This document shows, piece by piece, positions 40,241 to 49,666 of a stretch of DNA of 64,000 nt. A program made the translations under genes and the position numbers. The stretch is from Caulobacter rhizosphaerae (GTDB taxonomy: Bacteria; Pseudomonadota; Alphaproteobacteria; Caulobacterales; Caulobacteraceae), in NCBI RefSeq assembly GCF_010977555.1, contig NZ_CP048815.1, forward strand, positions 1,418,501-1,482,500. Direction: 5' to 3'. The notes below the pieces were generated by a model that did not search any database, was not told the DNA's origin, and saw nothing but the letters and a program-made list of their open reading frames with translations. Each line of letters opens with the position of its first letter. Position 1 is the first letter of the stretch.

Positions 40241-40771
40241 CTGAACCGTTTCGTCGTGCTCTCTGGCTGCTCCGGCGGCGGCAAGTCAACCCTGTTGACC
40301 GAACTACAGCGGCGCGGCCACGCCGGGGTCGAGGAGCCCGGCCGGCGGATCGTGCGGGAAGCGCTGGCCGGCGGCGGCGCGGCCTTGCCCTGGATCGACG
40401 CAGCGGCCTTCGCGCGACGGGCCGTGGCGGTGGCGCTGGCGGATCGCACGACCGCCCAAGGCCTGACGGGTTGGGTGTTCTTCGATCGCGGCCTGGTCGA
40501 CGCCGCCGCGGCCCTGGAGCATGCGACCGGCGAGGCCGTGCTGGAGCCGCTGGGCCGGGCCCATCGCTACCATCGGCGCGTGTTCCTGGCCCCGCCATGG
40601 CCGAAGATCTATGTCAACGATCCCGAGCGGCCGCACGGCTTCGAGGCGGCTAAGGCCGAGTACGAGCGGTTGCTGTCGGCCTACCGACGGCTTGGCTATA
40701 CGGTCTCGATCCTGCCGAAGACCGACGTCGTCGCGCGGGCCGGCTTCGTGCTGGAGAGGCTGGAAGTCTAG
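40241..40771 (+). CDS. NadR/Ttd14-like AAA ATPase with an unusual start codon
   Basis: A 176-residue P-loop protein. 'FVVLSGCSGGGKSTLLTELQ' contains Walker A (GCSGGGKS). 'EEPGRRIVREAL' and 'WVFFDRGLVDAAAAL' follow, matching the AAA_28 family, which includes NadR-type kinases. AGGAGG lies at 40229-40234, six bases before CTG 40241; TTG 40235 abuts it and no ATG is available, so CTG is the best start. The likely role is a nucleotide or cofactor kinase; substrate unknown. Confidence 0.8.
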   Translation: MNRFVVLSGCSGGGKSTLLTELQRRGHAGVEEPGRRIVREALAGGGAALPWIDAAAFARRAVAVALADRTTAQGLTGWVFFDRGLVDAAAALEHATGEAVLEPLGRAHRYHRRVFLAPPWPKIYVNDPERPHGFEAAKAEYERLLSAYRRLGYTVSILPKTDVVARAGFVLERLEV

Positions 40772-40780
40772 GGCGCGATC

Positions 40781-40806
40781 GGGGACAGGCGCATGGGCCT
40801 GTCCCC
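40781..40806. terminator. GGGGACA palindrome (copy 2) between convergent genes
   Basis: The arms GGGGACAGGCG and its near complement TGTCCCC/GGCC are identical to copy 1 except for one base in the centre (GCATGG for GCATGC). It lies between the stops of the ATPase gene (+) and the peptidase gene (-), a natural bidirectional terminator position. Confidence 0.65.
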
Positions 40807-40813
40807 GGCCTCG

Positions 40814-43045
40814 TCACTGGCCTTTCAACTGGCGATCGAAGAACGCCAGATGCGTTTTGAGCACGTGCAGGCCCTTGGTCTTGCTGCCGGGCGCGCTGTG
40901 GCGCTCGCCCGGATAGAGCATCATCTCGAACGGGATGGCGTTCTTCTGCATGGCCGCGATCAGGCGGGTGCTGTTCTCGAAGATGACGTTGTCGTCGGCC
41001 ATGCCGTGCAGCAGCAGGAGGCTGTTGGGCTTGAGGTTTTTCAGGCGGTTGAGCACGTCCGACTGGGCGTAGCCGTCCTTGTTCTCGTCCGGCTTGCCCA
41101 TGAACTGCTCGGTATAGTGAGTGTCGTAGAGGCCCCACTCGGTCGGCGGCGCGCCTGCGGCCCCGGCCTTGAACGGCGTGTCTGGCGCGGTCATCAGCAT
41201 CAGGGTCATGAAGCCGCCGTACGACCAGCCCATCACGCCCAGCTTGTCGGCGTCGACATAGGGCAGGCCGGCCAGGAACTTGGCGCCGACCAACTGGTCC
41301 TCGACCTCGACCGTGCCCATGCGGCGATCCAAGGCGCGCTTGAACTTGGCCGAGCGGTTGGCGCTGCCGCGGTTGTCCAGCTTGAAGATGACGTAGCCAT
41401 CCTCGAGATAGGGCCGCTCGCCGACCTTCTGCCAGGAGCGGCTGACGGTCTGGGCGTGCGGGCCGCCATAGACCGAGACGATGGCCGGGTACTTTTTGGC
41501 CGGATCGAAGCCGACCGGCTTGAGGATCTCGTAGTGCAGCGCCTCGCCGTTGGCCGCCGTCAGCGTGCCGAACTCGGGGGCGGGCAGGGTGGCGGCGTAG
41601 GGCCAGTACGGGTGCCCCTGGGCCAGCCGGTTCTCCTCGATCCAGCGCACGCGCTTGCCCGTGGCGTCATACAGCGCCATCTGCGGCGGGGTCTTCGGAT
41701 CGCTGTAGCCGGCGGTGAAGGCGCCGCCCGTCTCGGCCACCTTGGCGGTCCACCAGCCGCCGGCCGGCGTCAAGGCCTTCGGCGTGGCCGGCTTGGCATA
41801 GGAGACCTCGTAAATTCGACGCTCCAGCGGGGTGTCGATCGAGGCTGAGAAGATCGCCACCTTGCGGGCCTCGTCGACGCCTTCCAGGTCGGCGACCGGC
41901 CAGTCGCCGGTCGTGACCTGGGCGATCAGCTTGCCGTCGGCGGCGTAGCGGTAGAGGTGCTTGTAGCCCGACTTTTCCGACGACCACAGGAAGCTTCCAT
42001 CCTTCAGCGGATGGAAGTCGTCCGACAGCTCGATCCAGTGGGCGTCGGTGTCGGTGACGATCGTCTTGCCCCCAACCATCTGGCCAGGGCCCGAAGCCGG
42101 GTCGTAGGCGATCAGCTCGAGGGTCTTCTGGTCGCGGGTCTGGCGCTGGACGTACAGGGTATTGCCGTCGGCGGACCAGTCGACGCGGGCGACATAGATG
42201 TCCTTGTTGGGGCCCAGGTCGATCTGGACGACCTTGCCGGTGGCCAGGTCCTGGACGAACAGGTCGACCACGGCGTTGGGGCGGCCGGCGCGCGGATAGC
42301 GCTGCTCGACCACGGTGGCGCCGCCCGGACCGATGTCGGCGCGGGGGATCACGTCGACGCCGCTTTCGTCGACCCGGGTGTAGGCGATGCTGGTCTCGCC
42401 CGGGTTCCACCAATAGCCGGTGAAACGGTCCATCTCCTCCTGGGCGACGAACTCGGCCGTGCCGAACGACAGGGCGTCCTTGCCCTGCGTGGTCAGGGCC
42501 TTCTCCGGGCCGCCAGCCACGGGCTTGATGTAGAGGTTCTGGTCGCGGACATAGGAGACGAAGCCGCCCTTGGGCGAGACCTTGGCGTCGACCTCGTCGC
42601 CAGGGGTCTCGGTCAGGCGGGTGACCTTGCCGTCGGCGACGCTGTCCAGATAGAGGTCGCCGTCCAGCGGCACCAGGATGAAGCGGCCTTCCTCGTCCCA
42701 GCTGTATTCGACGATGCCGCGGGCCGAGACGCGGGCCCGTTCGCGGCGAGCCTTCTCGGCCTCCGACAGTTCCTTGCCGCCCGACGACAGGGCCGCGGAG
42801 TCGATCAGGCGGTAGGGCTCGCCGCCCTTCACATCGGCGGCCCACAGGTCCTGGACGTTGGCCGCCTCGGCCTTGCCCTTCAGATAGGTGACCCGCTTGC
42901 CGTCCGGCGACAGGGCCACGCCCTTGGCCGTGGGACCGTTCAGGGCGGGGTCGGCGAAGATCCGTTCGGGGGTGAGTTTTTCCGCCAGGACCGGCGATGA
43001 CAGGGCGAGGCAGGCCGTGATGGCCAGGAGCGAGGGTCTGATCAT
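40814..43045 (-). CDS. S9-family peptidase, dipeptidyl-peptidase IV type
   Basis: A 743-residue exported serine peptidase (signal peptide MIRPSLLAITACLALSSPVL, cleavage near LAE). An eight-bladed beta-propeller ('DPP4 N-terminal' domain, about residues 40-500) precedes the alpha/beta hydrolase domain with nucleophile GWSYGG (about residue 607), 'LLLHGMADDNV' (Asp, about 680) and 'GERHSA' (His, about 713). 'FVAQEEMDRFTGYWW' contains the Glu-Glu pair that anchors the substrate N-terminus in DPP4, so it probably releases X-Pro dipeptides in the periplasm. Confidence 0.93.
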   Translation of the reverse strand: MIRPSLLAITACLALSSPVLAEKLTPERIFADPALNGPTAKGVALSPDGKRVTYLKGKAEAANVQDLWAADVKGGEPYRLIDSAALSSGGKELSEAEKARRERARVSARGIVEYSWDEEGRFILVPLDGDLYLDSVADGKVTRLTETPGDEVDAKVSPKGGFVSYVRDQNLYIKPVAGGPEKALTTQGKDALSFGTAEFVAQEEMDRFTGYWWNPGETSIAYTRVDESGVDVIPRADIGPGGATVVEQRYPRAGRPNAVVDLFVQDLATGKVVQIDLGPNKDIYVARVDWSADGNTLYVQRQTRDQKTLELIAYDPASGPGQMVGGKTIVTDTDAHWIELSDDFHPLKDGSFLWSSEKSGYKHLYRYAADGKLIAQVTTGDWPVADLEGVDEARKVAIFSASIDTPLERRIYEVSYAKPATPKALTPAGGWWTAKVAETGGAFTAGYSDPKTPPQMALYDATGKRVRWIEENRLAQGHPYWPYAATLPAPEFGTLTAANGEALHYEILKPVGFDPAKKYPAIVSVYGGPHAQTVSRSWQKVGERPYLEDGYVIFKLDNRGSANRSAKFKRALDRRMGTVEVEDQLVGAKFLAGLPYVDADKLGVMGWSYGGFMTLMLMTAPDTPFKAGAAGAPPTEWGLYDTHYTEQFMGKPDENKDGYAQSDVLNRLKNLKPNSLLLLHGMADDNVIFENSTRLIAAMQKNAIPFEMMLYPGERHSAPGSKTKGLHVLKTHLAFFDRQLKGQ

Positions 43046-43149
43046 GGCGCGGGACGCTAGAGGCCAGCGTGGCCGTTGTCAGCAGGGAAGTTCGGGCCCG
43101 CCCGAAGGGGTGAAGAGTGCGTCAGCTCGCCGCGTCCGGCAGGAAACGC

Positions 43150-43179
43150 TTGCCATGACGCATCTGTTAGCGCTAACAG
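43150..43179 (+). promoter_or_regulatory. Promoter with overlapping LacI-type operator
   Basis: A -35 box TTGCCA (43150-43155) and -10 box GCTAAC (43172-43177), 16 bp apart, match the Caulobacter housekeeping promoter pattern. CTGTTAGCGCTAACAG at 43164-43179 is a perfect 16-bp palindrome of the kind bound by LacI-family sugar regulators such as XylR of Caulobacter, and it covers the -10. It is 119 bp upstream of the divergent peptidase gene, which it might also affect. Confidence 0.7.
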
Positions 43180-43183
43180 GAGC

Positions 43184-43269
43184 CCGTGAGGCGCCGAGCG
43201 CCTCTGCCCTTCCTGGGCGTTTCCTCCCTAATAACTTTCAGCCCGGTCTTTTGGCCGGGCTTTCTTTTT
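43184..43269 (+). ncRNA. Candidate small regulatory RNA
   Basis: From the predicted start at about 43184 to the terminator there are about 86 nt with no supported ORF. Three hairpins are visible: 43188-43204 (7-bp stem, CGA loop), 43206-43218 (GCCC/GGGC with TTCCT loop) and the terminator stem at 43240-43261, followed by TTCTTTTT. Between hairpins 2 and 3 the single-stranded part carries CCTCCC, complementary to Shine-Dalgarno sequences, the usual seed of alphaproteobacterial sRNAs. The promoter and LacI-type operator upstream suggest sugar control. Expression is inferred only. Confidence 0.6.
43240..43269 (+). terminator. Intrinsic terminator of the sRNA candidate
   Basis: AGCCCGG (43240-43246) pairs with CCGGGCT (43255-43261) around an 8-base loop, followed directly by TTCTTTTTG. 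It is a textbook Rho-independent terminator lying upstream of the next gene, so something must be transcribed from the left. Confidence 0.9.
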
Positions 43270-43319
43270 GCGCGTCGGCAAAGATGCTAGCCTTTTGAGG
43301 CATCATCGAGAGGATGGCC

Positions 43320-43655
43320 ATGAACCCTGGCAAGCCGCCCAAGAAGAGCGACATGCTCGAGGTCCGTCTGCCGCACGAGACCAAGGTCGCCTTCATGGCG
43401 CGATGCCGCGAGACGCGCCGCACCGCCAGCGAGGCGGTCCGCGTCTTTATCGACCAGGAGCTGGACGGCCCGACGGGCAGTCCGAGCCGCTCGAACCTGG
43501 TCTGGCGTGTCCTGGCCGCCGCCTTGGCGGGCCTGGCCGTCGGCGCGGTCGCCGCTCCCTCCCTGGCCCGGCCGCTCGCGGCCCACGCGGCCTTCGACCG
43601 CCTGGACGCCAATCACGATGGCGCATTGAGCTTCGAGGAATTCAGCCGACGCTGA
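43320..43655 (+). CDS. Ribbon-helix-helix / membrane segment / EF-hand protein
   Basis: A 111-residue protein with an unusual order of parts: residues 12-49 'MLEVRLPHETKVAFMARCRE' and 'TASEAVRVFIDQEL' have the RHH (Arc/CopG-like) pattern; 60-82 'LVWRVLAAALAGLAVGAVAA' is a membrane helix; 96-107 DANHDGALSFEE is a complete EF-hand loop, presumably periplasmic. I chose ATG 43320 because GAGAGG sits six bases upstream; ATG 43314 abuts that sequence. A membrane-tethered DNA-binding domain controlled by calcium is a reasonable but untested guess. Confidence 0.8.
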   Translation: MNPGKPPKKSDMLEVRLPHETKVAFMARCRETRRTASEAVRVFIDQELDGPTGSPSRSNLVWRVLAAALAGLAVGAVAAPSLARPLAAHAAFDRLDANHDGALSFEEFSRR

Positions 43656-43685
43656 CTGGGACCCGCCGCGAGGGTGTGTCCTCGC

Positions 43686-44450
43686 CTAGCGGATGGGCTT
43701 CAGGAAGCGGTCGGGCTGCAGGTCCAGCCACGTCCAGGGCTTGAGGATCGACGCGCCCGGTCGCCATGAGGCCAGCACGAACCCAGCCTTGCCGACCAGA
43801 TTCTCGGCGGGCAGCAGCCCGACGCCCAGCTCGCGCGGCCAGCGGCTATCCAGCGAGTTGTCGCGGTTGTCGCCCATCACGAAGTACTGACCGGGCGGCA
43901 CGACATAGACGTCGGTGTCGTCGCCCGGCTGCCCGGGGCCGCCATCGTAGGTGACGTAGGCGCGGCCGTCGGGCGTGTGCTCCCCGATCGCCAGAACCCG
44001 CCGGTCCGGCGCGTCGTGGTCCCAGATGACGCCCAGCGGAGCCTGGGGGATCGCCCGGCTGTTGACGAAGACCTGGCCCTCGCGGACCTGGACCCGGTCG
44101 CCGGGCAGGCCGATCACGCGCTTGATCCAGGTCTGGGCCGGATCGCGCGGCAATCGAAACACCACCACGTCTCCCCGCTGGGCCGCGCGGCCCAGCAGAC
44201 GTCCTTCGAACAGCGGCGGGTTCAGGGGAAGCGAGGCGCGGCTCCAGCCATACGCCAGCTTGGAGACGACGATGTAGTCGCCGGTGACGAGACCGGGCTC
44301 CATCGAGGACGACGGGATGGTGAAGGGCTGAAAGAGAACGACCCGCAGGGCCAGTGCGATCGCCAGGGCGACGCCGACGGTGCGGACGATGTCGATGATC
44401 TCGTGGCCGAGGGCGGCCATGGACGGGGCGGGGGAGGAGGTGTCGGTCAT
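43686..44450 (-). CDS. lepB: Signal peptidase I
   Basis: A 254-residue inner-membrane peptidase that removes Sec and Tat signal peptides. After one membrane helix ('TVGVALAIALALRVVLF') come 'FTIPSSSMEPGLVTGDYIVV' with the catalytic Ser, 'IKRVIGLPGDRVQV' with the general-base Lys, and 'GDNRDNSLDSR' (box E). All catalytic boxes are intact. It stands alone, away from rnc/era, so it may be a second copy in the genome. Confidence 0.95.
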   Translation of the reverse strand: MTDTSSPAPSMAALGHEIIDIVRTVGVALAIALALRVVLFQPFTIPSSSMEPGLVTGDYIVVSKLAYGWSRASLPLNPPLFEGRLLGRAAQRGDVVVFRLPRDPAQTWIKRVIGLPGDRVQVREGQVFVNSRAIPQAPLGVIWDHDAPDRRVLAIGEHTPDGRAYVTYDGGPGQPGDDTDVYVVPPGQYFVMGDNRDNSLDSRWPRELGVGLLPAENLVGKAGFVLASWRPGASILKPWTWLDLQPDRFLKPIR

Positions 44451-44547
44451 GTTCCGACGACGCTCCGGCGCGCGGCGAAAGACCAGAAAAGCCGTGTCGG
44501 GACAGCCCGGAAATCGTGTCCGGACACGGGAAAGCTGGCGTCGCGAT

Positions 44548-44576
44548 CGGGGACACGCCGCAAAGGCGTGTCCCCG
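44548..44576. terminator. GGGGACA palindrome (copy 3) 3' of the second TonB receptor
   Basis: CGGGGACACGCC and GGCGTGTCCCCG form a 12-bp perfect stem with a 5-base loop GCAAA. It lies 7 bp beyond the stop of the TonB receptor gene (minus strand), the same relative place as the other copies. Confidence 0.65.
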
Positions 44577-44582
44577 CCGGTC

Positions 44583-46961
44583 CTAGAACCGCTTGCGGAC
44601 CGTCACATAGGCCTGGCGCGGGGCGCCCGGCAGCAGGGTCATGGCCGTGCCGCCCGGGTCGGCCTTGGACGCGCCGCCCGAGCCCACCGTCGAGATGTAG
44701 TCCTCGTCGGTCAGGTTGGTGATGTTGGCCTGCACCTCCAGGCCGCGCAGCCAGGCGCTGGTTTCGCCGGCGAAGCGGTAGCCGACGGTCAGGTCCGCGA
44801 CGGTGAAGCCGTCGACCTTGCCGCCGTCGTTCTCGAACGTGTACCAGCGCGAGCTGGTGTAGCTGACACCGAGGTTGCCGAAGAAGCCTGCGCCCTTGTC
44901 GTAGCCCAGGCTGGCCTTCAGCAGGGACTTGGGCGTGAAGACAACGTCCTTGCCCTTGGTGTGCATGGCCACCGTGCCGCCGGCGCCCGGGACGTCGTCC
45001 TCGTAGGTGGAGTCGTTGTAGGCGTAGGAGCCGTACAGGGACCAGGCGTCGGTGATCCGATACTGGCCGGCCAGCTCGATCCCCTTGGTCTTGACCGCGC
45101 CGACGTTCGACAGAACCGCCGGCAGGCCCAGGATCGGCGGGGCGGTGCTGGCGCTGTCCAGGCGGTTCTCGAAGTCGACGTGATAGAACGCCGCCACGCC
45201 CTGGAAGCGGTCGGTCTTGTAGCGGACGCCGCCCTCGAAGGTCTTGGACGTTTCGGGCTTGAGGTTGTCGCGGACGAAATCCACCACGGCCTGATTTTGC
45301 GAGGCGAACGGGCCCGAGGTGGCGGCCGAGACGTAGGCGGCCATGTTCTCGGTGTAGCCGCCGAACAGCTCCACGCCATTGTTCAGGTCATAGACGACGC
45401 CGACCTGGGGCAGGAAGTTGTCCTTGGACTGGATCTTGCCGTTCACGGCGCCGACGATCGACTTGACCTCGTTCTCGACCTTCAGGGCCTTGAAGCCGAA
45501 ATTGACCTTCAGGGCGTCGGTCAGCGTCCAGACGTCCTGGACGTAGCCGGTCGTGGTCTTGGTGTTGAACTTGTACTCCCACGAGGTCTTGAAGGGGTTG
45601 GACTGGAAGTCCAGCGGGTCGCGCGACGGGGCGGCCAGGGTCTCGGCGTAGAACCGGCGGGCCTGGTGGAAGTCGTTGTCCTCGGTCCAGAAGCCGGCGC
45701 TGATCGCATGGCTGCCCAGGTCGACATAGAGGTTGCCGATCAGGCCCTTGCGGTCGATGTCGTACTCGGTGGTGCGGATCGCCAGCGGGGCGGCCGTCGA
45801 CCCAGCCGCGCCATAGCCCGGGCTGACGGTGTAGGGCGTGTACCACAGGCCCTGACCCTGGTTCTTGTGGCCGTAGCCGGTCAGGTCGAAGCGGACCATC
45901 TCGCCCAGGTCGTGCTTCAGGGTGACGGCGTAGATGTCGTCGTCGCGGATGCCGGCGCCGGCGTAGTAGGCGTCGTCGGGGGTGGCCACGCCGTACTGGG
46001 CGTAGGGGTTGGTCCCCACCCCGGTCCAGTAGCCGCCGTTCAGGATCGGCGTCGCGCCGGCGTAGTTGGCCGGGTTGTTCAGTACGGTGGCCACGCCGAT
46101 GGCCTTGTTCCAGTCAGGCTGGAAGTTGTCCCAGTTGCGGCCCAGGCGCTTGATCATGTCGAAGGACATGTCCTGGTAGTCCTGCTCGCGGCGCTCCGAA
46201 TGGTTCCAGAACGCGGTCAGCGAGCCGGTCTCGCCCAGGGGCAGCACGACCTTGGCGTCGTACTGGCGCTGCTTCTGCTCGCTGCCGCCCTTCCACTTGT
46301 CGGCCTTCTGGTCGACGGCCGAGACGTAGGCGCGCAGGCCGCCCAGGCTCTCGATGGCGCCGGTGTCGATCCGGCCGAACACCCGGTACATCGAGTCCGA
46401 GCCGACCGTGGCGTTGGTCTGGACGTGGAACTCCTGCGACGGATCGCGGGTGAAGAACTGCAGCGTGCCGCCCAGATTGCTGGTCGAGGCGGTCGACAGC
46501 GAACCGGCGCCCTGGGCCAGTTCGACCTTGCCCAGGTCTTCGCTGATGACGGCGCGACTGACGTGCAGGCCGTTGTAGTTGCCGTAGCTCATGTCGCCCA
46601 GGGGCACGCCGTCCAGGGTGAAGCCAAGGCGGCTCTGGTCGAAGCCGCGGATCGCGACGCGGGTCGACCATTCGTAGGCGCCGAAGGCGTCGGCCGACTG
46701 GAAGCTCACGCCGGGCAGCTTCTCGACCGCGCGCAGCGGGCTGGAACCGGCGGCCAGGACCTCGATCTGGGTGGTGCTGATGGTCTGGACCTGGCGGCTC
46801 TGGCCTTGGCCCAGCACGATCACGGCGTCGACTTCGTTGGCGTCGGCCGCGGCTGCGTCGGCGGGGGCCGCGACGGCGGCGGGTTCGGCGGCCAGGGCCA
46901 GGTGCGGCGCGGCCAGCAGCAAGGCGCAGAAGGCCCCGCCCAGCATCAGGTGTCGTTTCAT
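44583..46961 (-). CDS. TonB-dependent outer-membrane receptor (substrate unknown)
   Basis: A 792-residue beta-barrel receptor. The signal peptide is MKRHLMLGGAFCALLLAAPH with cleavage near ALAAE. The TonB box region is 'NEVDAVIVLGQG', the plug carries 'STRVAIRGFDQSRLGFTLDG' and 'ELAQGAGSLSTASTSNLGGT', and the end is 'AYVTVRKRF' with the terminal aromatic required by the BAM complex. It has 'NLKPETSKTFEGGVRYK' in the barrel. No siderophore or sugar genes adjoin it, so the ligand is unknown. A hairpin-prone GC stretch (about 46970-47011) lies in its 5' region. Confidence 0.93.
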   Translation of the reverse strand: MKRHLMLGGAFCALLLAAPHLALAAEPAAVAAPADAAAADANEVDAVIVLGQGQSRQVQTISTTQIEVLAAGSSPLRAVEKLPGVSFQSADAFGAYEWSTRVAIRGFDQSRLGFTLDGVPLGDMSYGNYNGLHVSRAVISEDLGKVELAQGAGSLSTASTSNLGGTLQFFTRDPSQEFHVQTNATVGSDSMYRVFGRIDTGAIESLGGLRAYVSAVDQKADKWKGGSEQKQRQYDAKVVLPLGETGSLTAFWNHSERREQDYQDMSFDMIKRLGRNWDNFQPDWNKAIGVATVLNNPANYAGATPILNGGYWTGVGTNPYAQYGVATPDDAYYAGAGIRDDDIYAVTLKHDLGEMVRFDLTGYGHKNQGQGLWYTPYTVSPGYGAAGSTAAPLAIRTTEYDIDRKGLIGNLYVDLGSHAISAGFWTEDNDFHQARRFYAETLAAPSRDPLDFQSNPFKTSWEYKFNTKTTTGYVQDVWTLTDALKVNFGFKALKVENEVKSIVGAVNGKIQSKDNFLPQVGVVYDLNNGVELFGGYTENMAAYVSAATSGPFASQNQAVVDFVRDNLKPETSKTFEGGVRYKTDRFQGVAAFYHVDFENRLDSASTAPPILGLPAVLSNVGAVKTKGIELAGQYRITDAWSLYGSYAYNDSTYEDDVPGAGGTVAMHTKGKDVVFTPKSLLKASLGYDKGAGFFGNLGVSYTSSRWYTFENDGGKVDGFTVADLTVGYRFAGETSAWLRGLEVQANITNLTDEDYISTVGSGGASKADPGGTAMTLLPGAPRQAYVTVRKRF

Positions 46962-47098
46962 GCTTGTATCCCCACGCCGGCGCTCAAGGGGAGCGGCGCC
47001 GGCTTGGGGAGGTGCGGTAACAGCGCTCGACGACAGCGCGTCGACAGTTCCGTGTCGGGTTTCCGACGGAACAGCGACGGGGTGGTGACAGCGACGGT

Positions 47099-47203
47099 GC
47101 GTCCTTCGAGGCCCACTTTCGCGGGCGCCTCAGGATGAGGAGCTTTGTGGTTTCTGACTTCCTCATCCTGAGGTGGGAGGCGGAGCGAGCCTCGAAGGAC
47201 GCA
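47099..47203. repeat. REP-like composite inverted repeat in the ettA upstream region
   Basis: Outer arms TGCGTCCTTCGAGGC and GCCTCGAAGGACGCA, at 47099-47113 and 47189-47203, enclose inner arms CCTCAGGATGAGGA and TCCTCATCCTGAGG. The words CTTCGA and CAGGATGAG link it to the elements at 29715 and 51445, but the arms differ. It fills most of the gap between the TonB receptor and ettA. Confidence 0.75.
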
Positions 47204-47307
47204 AGGCGCGCGCCGAAACCCGCCGGGAACATTGCGGAATCCCGTCCCGGAGGCTATCTGAGCGCCCGACCCCCCGATCCCGAATACCGAAGAGGCCGAC
47301 GCCCCCC

Positions 47308-48975
<1,668 letters not shown>

Positions 48976-49000
48976 CGCGAACGGATCGTCTTACGCGAAA

Positions 49001-49026
49001 CGGGGCGGCCTGCGAGGGCCGCCCCG
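49001..49026. terminator. Hairpin terminator between ettA and the convergent gene
   Basis: CGGGGCGGCC and GGCCGCCCCG form a 10-bp perfect stem with a 6-base loop, 25 bp after ettA and 19 bp before the end of the opposite gene. The following sequence TCGTCGTTTGG is only mildly T-rich. Confidence 0.75.
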
Positions 49027-49045
49027 TCGTCGTTTGGGCTCAAGC

Positions 49046-49483
49046 CTACTTCGGTTCGGTCGGCGCGCCGGGCGTCGTGGTCGAGCCGGGGAGGTTCGAA
49101 CCAGGGGCCGGGGTCGAGGCGTCGGGCATGGTCGGCGGGGTGGCCGGCATGCTGGTCGAGGAGTCCGACGGCATGGTCGACGAGGTCGGTGGGTTCACCG
49201 AGCCGTCGGTGGTCGTCGAGGTCGAGGCCGTGGCCGAGGTGTCGGTGGCGGGCGCCGTGGCCGAGGTGTCGGTCGAGGTTCCGGTCGAGGCCGAGCCGCT
49301 CCACCAGTCCTTGCTGGCCCGGGTCTTGGGCGAGGCCTTCAGATAGGCGTCCAACTGGCTGTAGGGGATCGGCTGCTTGGGACTGGCCGCGGCGGTCGAG
49401 CCCTTGGATTGGGGCGCGGCCGAAGCGGCTCCGGCGACGAGCACGGCCAGCGCGACGCCGGCGGCGAGCGTTCTGATCATCAT
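49046..49483 (-). CDS. Exported Ser/Thr/Pro-rich low-complexity protein
   Basis: A 145-residue protein with signal peptide MMIRTLAAGVALAVLVAGAA (cleavage after ASA). A short ordered part 'PIPYSQLDAYLKASPKTRAS' with 'KDWWSG' is followed by some 75 residues almost entirely Ser, Thr, Pro, Ala, Asp and Gly. This looks like a cell-envelope spacer or a disordered matrix protein. GGAG lies upstream of the paired ATGs at 49483 and 49480. No known family. Confidence 0.75.
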   Translation of the reverse strand: MMIRTLAAGVALAVLVAGAASAAPQSKGSTAAASPKQPIPYSQLDAYLKASPKTRASKDWWSGSASTGTSTDTSATAPATDTSATASTSTTTDGSVNPPTSSTMPSDSSTSMPATPPTMPDASTPAPGSNLPGSTTTPGAPTEPK

Positions 49484-49666
49484 GAGAGTGTTCTCCAGGC
49501 CTGAGCGCGCCGACAGGGCGCGTCGGCAACAGAAACCCGCAAGCGGGGCAACGGGTTCACAGCTTGGCCTTTCGCGCGTGACGGACCCGCCGCCGCAGGG
49601 GGCGGAACCTCGGGCGGCGCGACGGGTTTTGGCTGGCTGGTCGCCGTTCGTTTCAGGAGCCCCGCC

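Noticed and set aside
43186..43285. Short GTG-initiated frame through the sRNA candidate
   Set aside because: The AGGAG is only three bases from the GTG, the frame runs through the terminator hairpin, and the peptide is not family-like.
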